From Synechococcus sp. PCC 7336 (lineage in GTDB: Bacteria > Cyanobacteriota > Cyanobacteriia > Thermostichales > PCC-7336), in assembly GCF_000332275.1 (NCBI RefSeq), contig NZ_CM001776.1:1411268-1475267 (forward strand): a stretch of 64,000 bases of DNA, in the 5' to 3' direction. Under the pieces are notes generated by a model. That model saw nothing but the letters and a program-made list of their open reading frames with translations, had not been told where the DNA came from and ran no database searches. This document shows positions 1 through 8,579 of the stretch, one piece after another. A program made the translations under genes and the position numbers. Within the stretch, counting starts at the first letter, position 1, and each line of letters starts with the position of its first letter.

Positions 1-553
1 GGGGACGCCCGAAAACGACACCCAGATATTCGCGGCGGGCCGTCTTGGCTTGAATTTGCGCCTGCAAGTGCTGGTGGGCGCGATCGCTTTTGGCCACCAC
101 CAATGCACCACTGGTGTCTTTGTCTAAGCGATGGACAATGCCGGGGCGCCGTTCTCCATTAATGCCAGACAGATTTTTGCAGTGGGCCAGAAGAGCATTG
201 ACGAGGGTGCCCGAAGGATGACCGGCGCTGGGATGGACCACCATCCCTTTAGGCTTGTCGAGCACTAAAAGCTCGTCGTCTTCGTACAAAATATCGAGGG
301 GGATGGCCTCGGGCCTCAGATCGACCTCTAGCGGAGGCGGCACTTCGAGATAGATGCGATCGCCCGCCTGCAAAGCCGTCTTCTTATCATTGCAAAGTCC
401 GCCATTGCGCTCCACCTTGCCGTGAAAAATCAAGCTCTGAATCCGCGATCGCGACAGATCGAGCTGGGAGGCCAGCCAGCGATCGAGCCGCTGCCCCGCA
501 CCGGCAACGGGAACATCCAAGCTATAGGATTCGATCGTCTCAGTGGATGTCAT
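1..553 (-). CDS. RluD-family pseudouridine synthase, N-terminal part (runs off the window)
   Basis: The reverse strand reads an ATG at 553 followed by 184 open codons to the window edge. The N-terminus has an S4-type RNA-binding segment (GQRLDRWLASQL, SRSRIQSLI). It is followed by the RluA/RluD catalytic stretch, with LVLDKPKGMVVHP and then GIVHRLDKDTSG, whose aspartate is the nucleophile of this family. Enzymes of this type isomerise uridines in 23S rRNA. The C-terminal third lies outside the window, so RluD versus another RluA-family member cannot be decided. Reading continues without a stop to base 1. The next gene on the same strand, avtA, ends 36 bases upstream. Confidence 0.9.
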   Translation of the reverse strand, partial: MTSTETIESYSLDVPVAGAGQRLDRWLASQLDLSRSRIQSLIFHGKVERNGGLCNDKKTALQAGDRIYLEVPPPLEVDLRPEAIPLDILYEDDELLVLDKPKGMVVHPSAGHPSGTLVNALLAHCKNLSGINGERRPGIVHRLDKDTSGALVVAKSDRAHQHLQAQIQAKTARREYLGVVFGRP

Positions 554-589
554 GAAATTGGGAAACTAATCTCTAATCCAATCTCGCGC

Positions 590-1876
590 TTATTTTGCCG
601 CCATCGCAAATGCAGGTTTATTGTAGGTGCGTTCCACTACTTTGGCGATCGCCGTCACCCCGCGCTCGATCTCCTCCACCGTTGCCGTCAAACTAATCCG
701 CAAACATTGCCGCTTGTGGACCCAGTCCTCTTGCAAGCCGGGGAAGAAGGATTGACCGGGAACGAGAATGACCCCCTCCTGCTTGATCGCTTCGTAGAGC
801 TCGACATCGCTGACGGGTAAATCCTCCAACCACAACCAGGCAAAAATAGCCCCTTCGCCTGCGTGCAACGCCCAGGGAATGTCATCGGGCATATCGCGAT
901 CGAAGGCAGCTTCTAACCGTTCGAATTTGTGGCGGTAGTGGGGCTGGATAACCGTTTTGGATAACTGTGCCAGCTCTCCAGAGGCGATCGCCTTAGCCGC
1001 AATGGCCTGACCGAAGCGGGAGGAATGGATCGCGGCATTCGCCAGAAAGCATTCGAGTGGGTGTAGCAGTTCCGGTTGGGCGATCGCAATGCCGATCCGT
1101 TCCCCCGGCAATCCCGCTTTCGACAAACTCAGACAGTGAATGATATTATCCCCCCAAACCAAGTCCATGTCGGTAAAGGCCAAATTGGGGAACGGAGGAG
1201 CGTAGGCAGAGTCGACTAGGACAGGAATATTGTGCTGGGCCGCTACAAGAGCGAGGCGTTCCACATCGGCAGTCGCTATCACATTACCGCTGGGATTGCA
1301 GGGACGGGAAAATAAGATGGCTCCGATGGTGTCGTCCACCTGCAGGCGATCGAAATCGGGGCAGTATTTGAACCGATGGGGACCGAGGCGATCGATATTG
1401 GGCTGCAACGCCTGCAATACGCTGGGGTCGAGACAAGCCCCGTTGTAGCCTGTGTAGTCGGGACTGAGGGGCAGCAGGATCGATTGCGAGTGGCCAGCCG
1501 GAGAAACTCCGCCAAAGCAGTTGGCCGCAAAAAAATAGAGGGATTGGCTGCCGGGGGTAATCAGAACGTGACGGCGGGTGAGGTTCCAGCCGTAGAGGGT
1601 ATTGAAAGTATCCGCGATCGCTTCGATCAGCGGTTCGTATCCTTGGCTCGATCCGTAGCGGCAGACCACCTCGCCAAACTGCGGCTCCTCCAGCAACTCG
1701 CGACCGTATTGGCGCCACATCTGTTCGACTTCGGGCAAAATCACCGGGTTGCCCGCGCTCAGGTTAATCCACTCAACCTCCGCGTCGGACAGTGTCTCGA
1801 TGATGTCCTTCATAATGGCGCGCACGCCAGTCAAACGAGACATGCGATGCCCCAGTTGCGTCAGAGGAGGTTTCAC
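590..1876 (-). CDS. avtA: Valine--pyruvate aminotransferase-like PLP enzyme
   Basis: A fold-type I PLP aminotransferase of 428 residues. It shows LSAGNPVILPE near the N-terminus, SRPCNPSGN, and the PLP lysine in SLSKAGLPGERIGI. Spacing and motifs fit the AvtA branch, which exchanges amino groups between valine, 2-oxoisovalerate, pyruvate and alanine. The open frame extends further upstream to 2065, but that part reads like non-coding sequence. I chose the GTG at 1876 because AAGGA lies about 8 bases before it. An internal ATG at 1843 is the alternative. The SRPBCC gene lies 112 bases upstream on the same strand. Substrate preference is inferred from family resemblance. Confidence 0.82.
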   Translation of the reverse strand: MKPPLTQLGHRMSRLTGVRAIMKDIIETLSDAEVEWINLSAGNPVILPEVEQMWRQYGRELLEEPQFGEVVCRYGSSQGYEPLIEAIADTFNTLYGWNLTRRHVLITPGSQSLYFFAANCFGGVSPAGHSQSILLPLSPDYTGYNGACLDPSVLQALQPNIDRLGPHRFKYCPDFDRLQVDDTIGAILFSRPCNPSGNVIATADVERLALVAAQHNIPVLVDSAYAPPFPNLAFTDMDLVWGDNIIHCLSLSKAGLPGERIGIAIAQPELLHPLECFLANAAIHSSRFGQAIAAKAIASGELAQLSKTVIQPHYRHKFERLEAAFDRDMPDDIPWALHAGEGAIFAWLWLEDLPVSDVELYEAIKQEGVILVPGQSFFPGLQEDWVHKRQCLRISLTATVEEIERGVTAIAKVVERTYNKPAFAMAAK

Positions 1877-1988
1877 GGCTGTTATTCCTTTGCGATCGCA
1901 TCGTGGCTGAAGTTTAGCACTCCCATCGAGCCTACAGCTTGCCACTCTAGCGTTTGTCAAAGAGCGTGTCCCCCTCGATTGCCAGTGG

Positions 1989-2582
1989 CTAGAGCTGGGG
2001 ATTGGCAACCCCCAGGCGATCGCGCAAGGCTTTGAGGTTGTGGGGCAAGATGCATCGAATTCCATGTTCGATCGCCATGCGCGGCAGCGACCATAACAGC
2101 AACGCCTCCACGCTGTAGCGCACGAACGTGCCCGCTTCGCAATCGCTCAACGATAGTGTCGCCATAAATTCTGCAAAGCTGCCGCTAGCCAGCTCGAACT
2201 CAACCCGACGGCCTTCGCACTCCCGCACTGTCAATTCGATTTCCACCTGCGGCGATCGAAACGGCATCTCAAAACCCGCCGCCTGAATCAGCCGTCTCTC
2301 AATTCCCTGCAAGCGCACCTCACTTTTGAGAATATTGGGAAGTAGCTGAGTCCAATTGGCATAATCGGTCAGGCGCTGCCAAATCTGCCAGCGAGGCCGC
2401 TGCAAATACATTTCCACTTGCACCAGCGCTCTACGGTTTGACAGGACTTGATAGTCCAGCAATATTTCCCCGGCCCTCAGTTGAGCCACTTGAGCGTGCG
2501 ATCGCTGGGCCACCCAGCCACAGACCGGTCTTTCGAGCAAGCCTTCTAGTCTGGGCTGAGTCACCGATACCGTTGCAACCAT
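1989..2582 (-). CDS. SRPBCC/START-like (polyketide cyclase family) protein
   Basis: 197 residues. The central part (LVQVEMYLQRPRWQIWQRL, YANWTQLLPNI, FEMPFRSPQVEIEL, then an amphipathic C-terminal helix ending in LKALRDRLG) has the order of strands and helices seen in the cyanobacterial 'SRPBCC family / cyclase-dehydrase' proteins. These form a hydrophobic ligand-binding cavity. No enzyme activity can be read from the sequence. There is no signal peptide or membrane helix, so it is probably cytosolic. It starts at an ATG and precedes avtA on the same strand, with a 112-base gap that argues against tight coupling. The assignment is at fold level only. Confidence 0.65.
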   Translation of the reverse strand: MVATVSVTQPRLEGLLERPVCGWVAQRSHAQVAQLRAGEILLDYQVLSNRRALVQVEMYLQRPRWQIWQRLTDYANWTQLLPNILKSEVRLQGIERRLIQAAGFEMPFRSPQVEIELTVRECEGRRVEFELASGSFAEFMATLSLSDCEAGTFVRYSVEALLLWSLPRMAIEHGIRCILPHNLKALRDRLGVANPQL

Positions 2583-2951
2583 ACGGGAAAACTCCGAGGA
2601 AATGACCTTGCATGCGCGAACCGCTGTAATGGGCCGCGAGAAACATACACTACACTGCCGCTATCTTTAACGATGGCAATCGCTAACGCAAGGGGATACC
2701 CCGTCAGCTTTGGCAGGTTTGCCTGCAATGGTGGCATTAAAGCCGTTGCAGGATAGCGCAGGCCCTGCCACTGCAAGTCGCCTTCAACCCAATGCCGACC
2801 GATTCTAAAAAGTTTGTATGACAGATCGTGAATAGAATGTAATGAAATAACCCTCCCTTTGAAGGAGTCTAAAGTATTGGCGCGAACATTGTTCAAATTC
2901 CTTATACTGGCCTTAATGACAACCGTTCGTGCTGAAGAAGGAGAACGTACG
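2583..2951. other. Intergenic region, divergent promoters
   Basis: This 369-base stretch separates the leftward SRPBCC gene from the small rightward gene at 2952. Several frames are open in parts, but none shows a family motif or good start signals. It presumably carries the two divergent promoters. I see no hairpin-plus-T-run terminator and no RNA gene here. Confidence 0.5.
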
Positions 2952-3152
2952 ATGGTTCATACATACGAAGTCTTCGTCGACATCAAAGAGTTTGGCTCCC
3001 TGATGAGTAATACTACTCGCATCATGAGCGAACGCTATGAAATCAATGCTAGATCGCTTTTGAGGGCAGATGACTCAGCTCTCGAACGGGCTAAAAACGA
3101 TCACCCTCAAGCAACTGAATTTGACGTTCGAATCACGCGATTATTACATTAA
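2952..3152 (+). CDS. Small conserved-looking hypothetical protein (66 aa)
   Basis: An ATG at 2952 is preceded by GAAGGAG at a normal distance, so I prefer it to the longer open frame that begins at 2859. The product (MVHTYEVFVDIKEFGSLMSN...) is 66 residues, soluble and mildly acidic, with an alternating strand/helix pattern and no membrane segment. I do not recognise the family. It stands alone, with divergent SRPBCC upstream and an aminotransferase on the opposite strand downstream. The good ribosome-binding site is the main reason to call it real. Confidence 0.5.
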   Translation: MVHTYEVFVDIKEFGSLMSNTTRIMSERYEINARSLLRADDSALERAKNDHPQATEFDVRITRLLH

Positions 3153-3260
3153 TTAAGTTCGGTTCTTACACGCTTAAAAGACTTAACTCTCGATTCTCGA
3201 AATCCTGCTAATAGTAGAACTGAATACAACGATCTAAAGTAATATTTTACTAGGCAATCT

Positions 3261-3395
3261 CAGACACTGGCTTCTGTCAGATGTGATGAATAGATTAAAG
3301 CGTTTGCTATAAAAGATTGCAGTTTTTGGCATAAATCGCTGTAGTTTTTTTCTGAAGGCGTTTCGTTTTATCCCATCAAGCTGAGTCAGTGTCTG
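3261..3395. repeat. 12-bp inverted repeat bounding an AT-rich 135-bp segment
   Basis: CAGACACTGGCT (3261-3272) and AGTCAGTGTCTG (3384-3395) are inverted copies with one mismatch. The DNA between them is AT-rich and non-coding, with runs such as AGTTTTTTT. It could be a very small non-autonomous element or just an extended hairpin. No target-site duplication is visible. Confidence 0.35.
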
Positions 3396-3427
3396 GATTT
3401 GGGTAGATTGGCTAATTGTATAGATGC

Positions 3428-4600
3428 CTAAACCAGCGGTTCCATAAATGCGCGCAGGCGGAATAAGCCCTGCTCAATCGTTTCTAAATCCGTAGCGTAA
3501 GACAGGCGAATGTGGTCGTCAGCCCCAAACGCAATACCAGGAACTGCGGCCACCTGCTGTTCCTCTAAGAGGCGATCGCAAAACGCCAACGACTTCAGGC
3601 CCGTTCCGCTAATATTCGGAAACAAGTAAAACGCTCCCTGGGGTTTGACGCAGGTAATGCCGGGAATGGATACGAGACCGTCATGCATGACATGGCGGCG
3701 GCGATCGAAAGTGTCGCGCATTTTAGCCACGGCTGGCTCCGACTCGGGGCTAGTATAGGCCGCCAGTGCGCCATATTGCGCAAAGGAACAGACGTTTGAG
3801 GTGCTGTGGCTTTGAATGGCAGTGGTTGCCCGAATCAGTTCTAGCGGGCCTGCCAGATATCCCAATCGCCAACCGGTCATGGCGTAGGCTTTGGCAAAAC
3901 CGCTACTGAGAATCGTGCGAGCGAAAATCTCGGCCCCGAGACTGCCGATGCTGGTGGCGGTGGCACCGTCGTAAACTAACTTTTCATAGATCTCGTCGGA
4001 GATAACGTACAAATCTCGCTCCACGACGATCTCGGCGATCGCCTCCAGCTCCTCCCGCGCGTACATCGTTCCAGTCGGGTTGGAGGGAGAGGTGAGGATC
4101 AAGAGCTTGCTGCGGGGGGTGATGGCCCCTTTGAGTTGCTCGGGGGTGAGTTTGAACCCATTGGCTTCGCTGGTGGGCACCACGACGGATTCTGCTCCGG
4201 CCAGAGTCGCCATTTCGGGATAGCTGAGCCAGTAAGGTGCGGGCAAAATCACCTCGTCTCCCGGCTCCAACAACGCCATCGCTGCATTAAAGAGCGTTTG
4301 CTTGCCCCCATTCGAGACCATCACTTGCTCGGGGGTATAGGGTAGGCCATTTTCCTCAGCCAGCTTGGAGGCGATCGCCTCTCGCAAGGCGGGCATGCCC
4401 GCTACCGGCCCGTAATGGGTGTGGCCGTCCCGAATGGCCTGAATCGCAGCCTCGCAAATGTGAGGGGGGGTATCGAAATCTGGTTCCCCCGCTCCAAATC
4501 CACAAATATCCACACCTTCGGCCTTGAGGGCTTTCGCTTTCGCGGCGATCGCCAAGGTCATTGATGGGGTCAGATGCGCTACGCGACTTGCCAGCTTCAC
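3428..4600 (-). CDS. aspC: Aspartate aminotransferase (class I, subgroup Ib type)
   Basis: 390 residues from the GTG at 4600, chosen because GGAG lies about 8 bases before it and the family begins at this point (KLASRVAHLTPSMTL). The longer frame to 4720 has no family match. Signature parts are GAGEPDFDTP, HYGPVAGMPALREA, SPSNPTGTMY and the PLP-lysine motif SSGFAKAYAMTGWRLGYLAG. This is the thermophile/cyanobacterial AspAT-Ib type, which transfers the amino group between aspartate and 2-oxoglutarate. Some members also act on prephenate. It is monocistronic, with no neighbouring gene of the same pathway. Confidence 0.9.
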   Translation of the reverse strand: MKLASRVAHLTPSMTLAIAAKAKALKAEGVDICGFGAGEPDFDTPPHICEAAIQAIRDGHTHYGPVAGMPALREAIASKLAEENGLPYTPEQVMVSNGGKQTLFNAAMALLEPGDEVILPAPYWLSYPEMATLAGAESVVVPTSEANGFKLTPEQLKGAITPRSKLLILTSPSNPTGTMYAREELEAIAEIVVERDLYVISDEIYEKLVYDGATATSIGSLGAEIFARTILSSGFAKAYAMTGWRLGYLAGPLELIRATTAIQSHSTSNVCSFAQYGALAAYTSPESEPAVAKMRDTFDRRRHVMHDGLVSIPGITCVKPQGAFYLFPNISGTGLKSLAFCDRLLEEQQVAAVPGIAFGADDHIRLSYATDLETIEQGLFRLRAFMEPLV

Positions 4601-5094
4601 AGCCTTCTCCAAATGCGTTCGAAATTGCTGGCAAGGGGATGCCAACCCGAGATTCAGGGCTCTCGTTAGGGACCGGACCGACGACCCGCAAGTCTGCGGT
4701 CGAGTATTAGGGTATCTCAAGATTAAAGCTCGAAAAGATAGCGTGACATAAGATGTTAGGAATCACTGCCAGCTTGGGGCGATCGCCTCAAATCGCCACG
4801 GCCTGACAACCCGATGGAATTCCAGGCACAATTTCTAAGCCTAAATTCATCCCGAGAGGCCCGCAGCACGTTTGGATACAGGGTAAATGCACTGTTCCCC
4901 AGCTCGACCTAGATTGTACTCAGAACATCTGTCGACATCAGATCCAGCCGAGATATTTGTACTGAGAAGACCCTCAGCCCCATTTGAGGGGGGGCCTCAT
5001 CTGGTTCGGCCACGATCCTGTTGCGGGTGTCTTTACCCCTTTCAGCGCGTTTTGTAAGAACACCTTCTCTGTGACCGCGAGGTAAAAACCGACC
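4601..5094. other. Intergenic region between aspC and the VTT gene
   Basis: 494 bases between divergent genes. A hairpin CCCTCA...TGAGGG lies near 4973-4992, but no T-run follows it. Two HIP1-like sites occur near 4780. No coding potential with motif support was found. The region presumably holds the divergent promoters. Confidence 0.45.
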
Positions 5095-5868
5095 ATGAAC
5101 CTTTCGTCTTCCCAGACCCCTCGTCGCATTCGCCTCGGCCTGCTACTGGCAGGGATAATCGCAACTTCGATCGCCGCTCCGGCCCTCGCCCAAGAGGCTG
5201 CGGGCGGAGGCTTTAACCCCCAGCAGTTACTGGTGAATGCACTCAGCAATATTGAAAGCTGGGGAGCATGGGGACCGCTGGCCTTTATTGGCCTTTATAT
5301 TGTGGCCACCGTCGCTTTTTTACCCGGCTCCATTTTGACTTTGGGAGCTGGGTTTGTGTTTGGTGTGGTCGAGGGAGCTATTTTCGTCTTCATTGGGGCT
5401 ATGGTTGGGGCTACGGCAGCCTTTATTGTGGGTCGATATGTGGCCCGAGGATGGGTTGCTAAGAAGATTGAGGGCAATCGCAACTTCAAGGCAATTGACG
5501 ATGCGATCGGTCGCGAAGGGGGCAAGCTCATGTTCTTGATCCGTCTCTCTCCTGCATTTCCCTTCAACGTGCTCAACTATGCGATGGGGCTGACCCAAAT
5601 TTCTTTGCGCGACTACATTTGGGGCACCACGGGTATTTTGCCGGGAACCATCATGTACGTCTACTTAGGATCTCTAGCGGGGGATTTGGCCACCATTGGT
5701 GCTGGTGAATCTCCCACTAATCCTGCCATCACTTGGACCATTCGCATTGTGGGACTGCTGGCAACCATTGCAGTGACGGTCTATGTGACTAAACTGGCTC
5801 GAAAAGCTCTAAAGAGCAAGCTAAATACGGAAGAGCAGCCACAGATGGCGGAAGAGATGAGCTCTTAA
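5095..5868 (+). CDS. TVP38/TMEM64 (VTT/DedA-like) membrane protein
   Basis: 257 residues. The N-terminus has a basic start (PRRIRLG), a hydrophobic run and an ALAQ cleavage-like site, so a signal peptide is plausible. Several membrane segments follow: GPLAFIGLYIVATVAFLPGS, then VVEGAIFVFIGAMVGATAAF ending in GRYVAR, and later GTTGILPGTIMYVYLGSLAG. This pattern is the SNARE-associated/VTT domain of the TVP38 family. Such proteins are linked to lipid movement or ion balance in the membrane, but the substrate here is unknown. The next gene, 66 bases downstream, encodes the same domain, so this looks like an old tandem duplication. Confidence 0.8.
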   Translation: MNLSSSQTPRRIRLGLLLAGIIATSIAAPALAQEAAGGGFNPQQLLVNALSNIESWGAWGPLAFIGLYIVATVAFLPGSILTLGAGFVFGVVEGAIFVFIGAMVGATAAFIVGRYVARGWVAKKIEGNRNFKAIDDAIGREGGKLMFLIRLSPAFPFNVLNYAMGLTQISLRDYIWGTTGILPGTIMYVYLGSLAGDLATIGAGESPTNPAITWTIRIVGLLATIAVTVYVTKLARKALKSKLNTEEQPQMAEEMSS

Positions 5869-5934
5869 TCAATCATTTTCCGAGCTCGGAGCGGATCGTT
5901 AGAACGTGCATTGTTACTAGGTTTAGTAGATCGG

Positions 5935-6654
5935 ATGACAGCCGAACGACGCCGGAAGAGAAGGATAGAGCAGAGTGGCTTACCCGAGGCAGGTCGGGCC
6001 TTGCTCAGATACCTGTCTATGCCTCGGGTGTGGGTGGCGATCGCCATTCTCGCGCTGTTAGCCATACTCTTTCTCAGCCCCCTCGGCGATCGCTTTCACC
6101 ACGAACGGTTGGTGAGCGATCTGGAAATGCTGGGGACGCTGGCTCCGGCGCTGTTTGTTTTGGGGCACGTCATTGCCACGAGCCTGGGTGTGCCGGGGAC
6201 CGTGCTGACGGTAGCAGGCGGTGCAGTATTCGGCCTCCTGTGGGGAACGCTTTGGTCTGTGCTGGGGGCAACGTTGGGGTCGAGTAGTGCCTTTTTGTTA
6301 GCCCGCTATTTCTTCCACGATTGGGCGGTGAAGCGATATGGCAAACATCCTTTGCTGGTGCGGCTGAATAAGTCGATCGACCGCCACTGCCTCAAATTGG
6401 TGTTGGCGGTGCGGTTATTTCCGATTTCCCCGTTCAATCTAGTCAATTTCCTGTTTGGCTTGACTAAGGCACCGCTGAACGAGTATGCCTTGGCAACTGC
6501 GATCGGCATTATTCCCGGAACTGCCCTGTACACTTGGATTGGCGCAACGGGACGAGAGATGTTGGAAGGGGGCAATTCGTTCCCGTTTGGCATGGCGATC
6601 GCCTTTCTCACCTTATTATCGGTGCTGCCAATTTTTATCAAGCGCTGGCGTTAG
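5935..6654 (+). CDS. Second TVP38/TMEM64 (VTT) membrane protein
   Basis: 239 residues from the ATG at 5935. A TTG eight codons upstream is possible but has no better signals. After a basic N-terminus come a membrane segment (WVAIAILALLAILFLS), a re-entrant-type stretch with SLGVPGTVLTVAGGAVFG, GATLGSSSAFLLARYFF, and IGIIPGTALYTWIGATG near the C-terminus. These are the VTT-domain landmarks and match the preceding gene piece by piece, although overall identity looks modest. There is no signal peptide cleavage site. It is probably co-transcribed with the upstream paralogue. Confidence 0.75.
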   Translation: MTAERRRKRRIEQSGLPEAGRALLRYLSMPRVWVAIAILALLAILFLSPLGDRFHHERLVSDLEMLGTLAPALFVLGHVIATSLGVPGTVLTVAGGAVFGLLWGTLWSVLGATLGSSSAFLLARYFFHDWAVKRYGKHPLLVRLNKSIDRHCLKLVLAVRLFPISPFNLVNFLFGLTKAPLNEYALATAIGIIPGTALYTWIGATGREMLEGGNSFPFGMAIAFLTLLSVLPIFIKRWR

Positions 6655-6694
6655 TTGGGGTGACTCGATTATCGGCCCAGTCCTGGCAGTATCG

Positions 6695-7915
6695 TCAGCT
6701 AATTTCTTGCTGCAGCCGAATCCCGACATAATTTCTAGCAAAATTGCGGGCGAATGTTGTCGATGAGTTCAGTTGCGATAATTTCGATTCGCTCAATTTG
6801 CGCAGGAAGTTAATATCCTCTAGGTCATCGCCCTCTGGCAGGTGAACCATATGCAATAGGCTGCAGGAAAATTCCTGGGCAGCCCAAATGTAGGGTAGGC
6901 GCAACTCGGAGTAGAGATCGAGATAGGACAGATCGTGCTGCTCCAAATAGTAATGAACTAAGGTTTCCCCTAGCATCCCTGCATCTTGTATCGCCAGGTT
7001 TAACCCTTTCCCTCCCATCGGCGTAATGATGTGGGCGGCATCCCCCGCCACCAACAACCGTCTATAGCGCATTGGCTCTAAGACGTAGTTGCGCAGATCC
7101 ATCGTGTTCTTTTGAAAGATCTCCCCCTCGATGAGCTCCCAACCCGGTTGTGCCAACCGCCTGCGCAAAGTCGCCCAGATGCGCTCGTCAGGCCAATCTT
7201 CCAGCTCGTCGGCGAGGGGAATTTGTAGGTAGTAGCGAGAGATCTCGCTGTTGCGGAGCATATGGCCGGCAAAGCCTTCGGGATGAAGGGCATAGGTGAT
7301 GCACTTTACTGAGGGAGGGGCGTAGGCCAAAATGGCTAGCCAGCGATAGTTGTATTGCTTGGAATAAATCTTGACTGCACTGGCTGGAATCGAACGGCGC
7401 GAGATGCCGTGGTAACCATCGCATCCAGCCACAAAATCCGCTTGAATGGTCTGGATTGTGCCTGTATTGCGATCGAGACATTCAACCGCGACCCCATTGT
7501 CAGACTGCAAAATTTGAGTGCCTTCGTGGCGGAACAGCAATTTGCCACCGGCATCGAGATACTTCTGAATTAGGTCATCGTTGAGATTGCTTTGGGGATA
7601 GACGTAATGAACTTCCCCGCCATTTAAATCGGCGTAGTTGAACAGAATACTTTTATTGGGATAGCGAAATTCACAACTATCGTGAAGTTCGGCGTTGGCT
7701 AAGACTGTCTCGGCCAAACCGTGCTTTTTCAGCAGCTCGACCGTGGTGCTCTCAATCAGGCCGGCCCGACCCCGTTGGAAAATTTCGTCTCGATCGTAGC
7801 GATCGAGCACAATACAATCAACTCCATTTTCGAGCAGAATATTGCCCAAGAGGATACCGGCAGGTCCGGCCCCCAAAATACATACAGAAGTTTTCAGCTT
7901 GTTGTCTTCAGCCAT
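6695..7915 (-). CDS. pobA: 4-hydroxybenzoate 3-monooxygenase (PobA-type flavoprotein)
   Basis: 406 residues, typical for the family (about 390-400). It has the FAD-binding GAGPAG near the N-terminus, GRAGLIESTTVELLKKHG, the mid-protein GCDGYHGISRRSIP (DG motif), YALHPEGFAGHM, SRYYLQIPLADELEDW and LLVAGDAAHIITPMGGKGLN (GD motif). All are in the order and with the detail of Pseudomonas p-hydroxybenzoate hydroxylase. The expected reaction is 4-hydroxybenzoate + NAD(P)H + O2 to protocatechuate. It is the downstream gene of a same-strand pair with a chorismate lyase gene 79 bases upstream, which would supply its substrate. No ring-cleavage genes are in the window. NADH/NADPH preference is unknown. 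Confidence 0.86.
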   Translation of the reverse strand: MAEDNKLKTSVCILGAGPAGILLGNILLENGVDCIVLDRYDRDEIFQRGRAGLIESTTVELLKKHGLAETVLANAELHDSCEFRYPNKSILFNYADLNGGEVHYVYPQSNLNDDLIQKYLDAGGKLLFRHEGTQILQSDNGVAVECLDRNTGTIQTIQADFVAGCDGYHGISRRSIPASAVKIYSKQYNYRWLAILAYAPPSVKCITYALHPEGFAGHMLRNSEISRYYLQIPLADELEDWPDERIWATLRRRLAQPGWELIEGEIFQKNTMDLRNYVLEPMRYRRLLVAGDAAHIITPMGGKGLNLAIQDAGMLGETLVHYYLEQHDLSYLDLYSELRLPYIWAAQEFSCSLLHMVHLPEGDDLEDINFLRKLSESKLSQLNSSTTFARNFARNYVGIRLQQEIS

Positions 7916-7994
7916 TGACGAGTAACCTTCGGAATAAAAAACATCAAATGTTTATTAGGGCGATCGCAAAAAATTGCGAGTTAGAATATAACCC

Positions 7995-8579
7995 CTAGAC
8001 ATTCTCGATAAAGTAACGTTCGGGAAATTTCTCCGTAATCATCATGGTGCATTTGCGATTTGAATAAACGTAGTAAGTTCTCGATAGCAGAGTTGACTCG
8101 GGAATGATGCCGAAATAGTGGGCCAAATCGCAGGTGGGCTCTCGACCGATATGAACGTTGTCTTTAAAGATTTCGATCTTGTGTTCCACCCAAAGCTTTC
8201 CCAGAGGAGTTTCAGTCGTAACCAATTGCTGTCGCAAAGTGTCATCTAGGCGATCGAGTGCAAGGATGGATTCTGCATAAACATAATTTTTGCCGCTGTC
8301 AGCGCCCTGAAGCAAAATGTTTCTGGCAACCAATTCTGAGCTGTCAGCCAATTCTGTCGGAACATTCTCATTTTCGAGCTCGATCCAGTTTTCTGATAGC
8401 TTTTGTAGTTCTATCTTCTCTCTTGCATAGGCCTCGAGGATATGGGTAATCGTTCCATTTGTTGTGAGGAGAATTCTTTGGAACGGACTCAAGGAGGAGA
8501 GTTCAACTCTTCTGTATCGTAGAGAGCGCTTGAAATTCCGAATCGTTACACCCTTAAATTTAGAAGGATGGCAATCCAT
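7995..8579 (-). CDS. Chorismate--pyruvate lyase (4-hydroxybenzoate synthase), Rv2949c/cyanobacterial type
   Basis: 194 residues. LSPFQRILLTTNGTITHILEAY, then ARNILLQG....YVYAESILALDRL and a C-terminal SRTYYVYSNRKCTMMITEKFP fit the chorismate lyase family (Pfam Chor_lyase, PF01947). It cleaves chorismate to 4-hydroxybenzoate and pyruvate. Cyanobacteria need this product for plastoquinone. The ATG at 8579 has AAGAGG about 7 bases before it. The pobA-type gene starts 79 bases downstream on the same strand, so the product may be hydroxylated on to protocatechuate. Whether this is the genome's only chorismate lyase or a second copy cannot be seen here. Confidence 0.82.
   Translation of the reverse strand: MDCHPSKFKGVTIRNFKRSLRYRRVELSSLSPFQRILLTTNGTITHILEAYAREKIELQKLSENWIELENENVPTELADSSELVARNILLQGADSGKNYVYAESILALDRLDDTLRQQLVTTETPLGKLWVEHKIEIFKDNVHIGREPTCDLAHYFGIIPESTLLSRTYYVYSNRKCTMMITEKFPERYFIENV

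Noticed and set aside
1877-2065. Extended N-terminus of avtA
   Set aside because: It reads as unrelated sequence, overlaps the end of the SRPBCC gene, and the GTG at 1876 has a good ribosome-binding site.
2859-2951. Longer N-terminus for the small protein at 2952
   Set aside because: The upstream part reads as a loose hydrophobic stretch with no ribosome-binding site, whereas the ATG at 2952 has GAAGGAG upstream.
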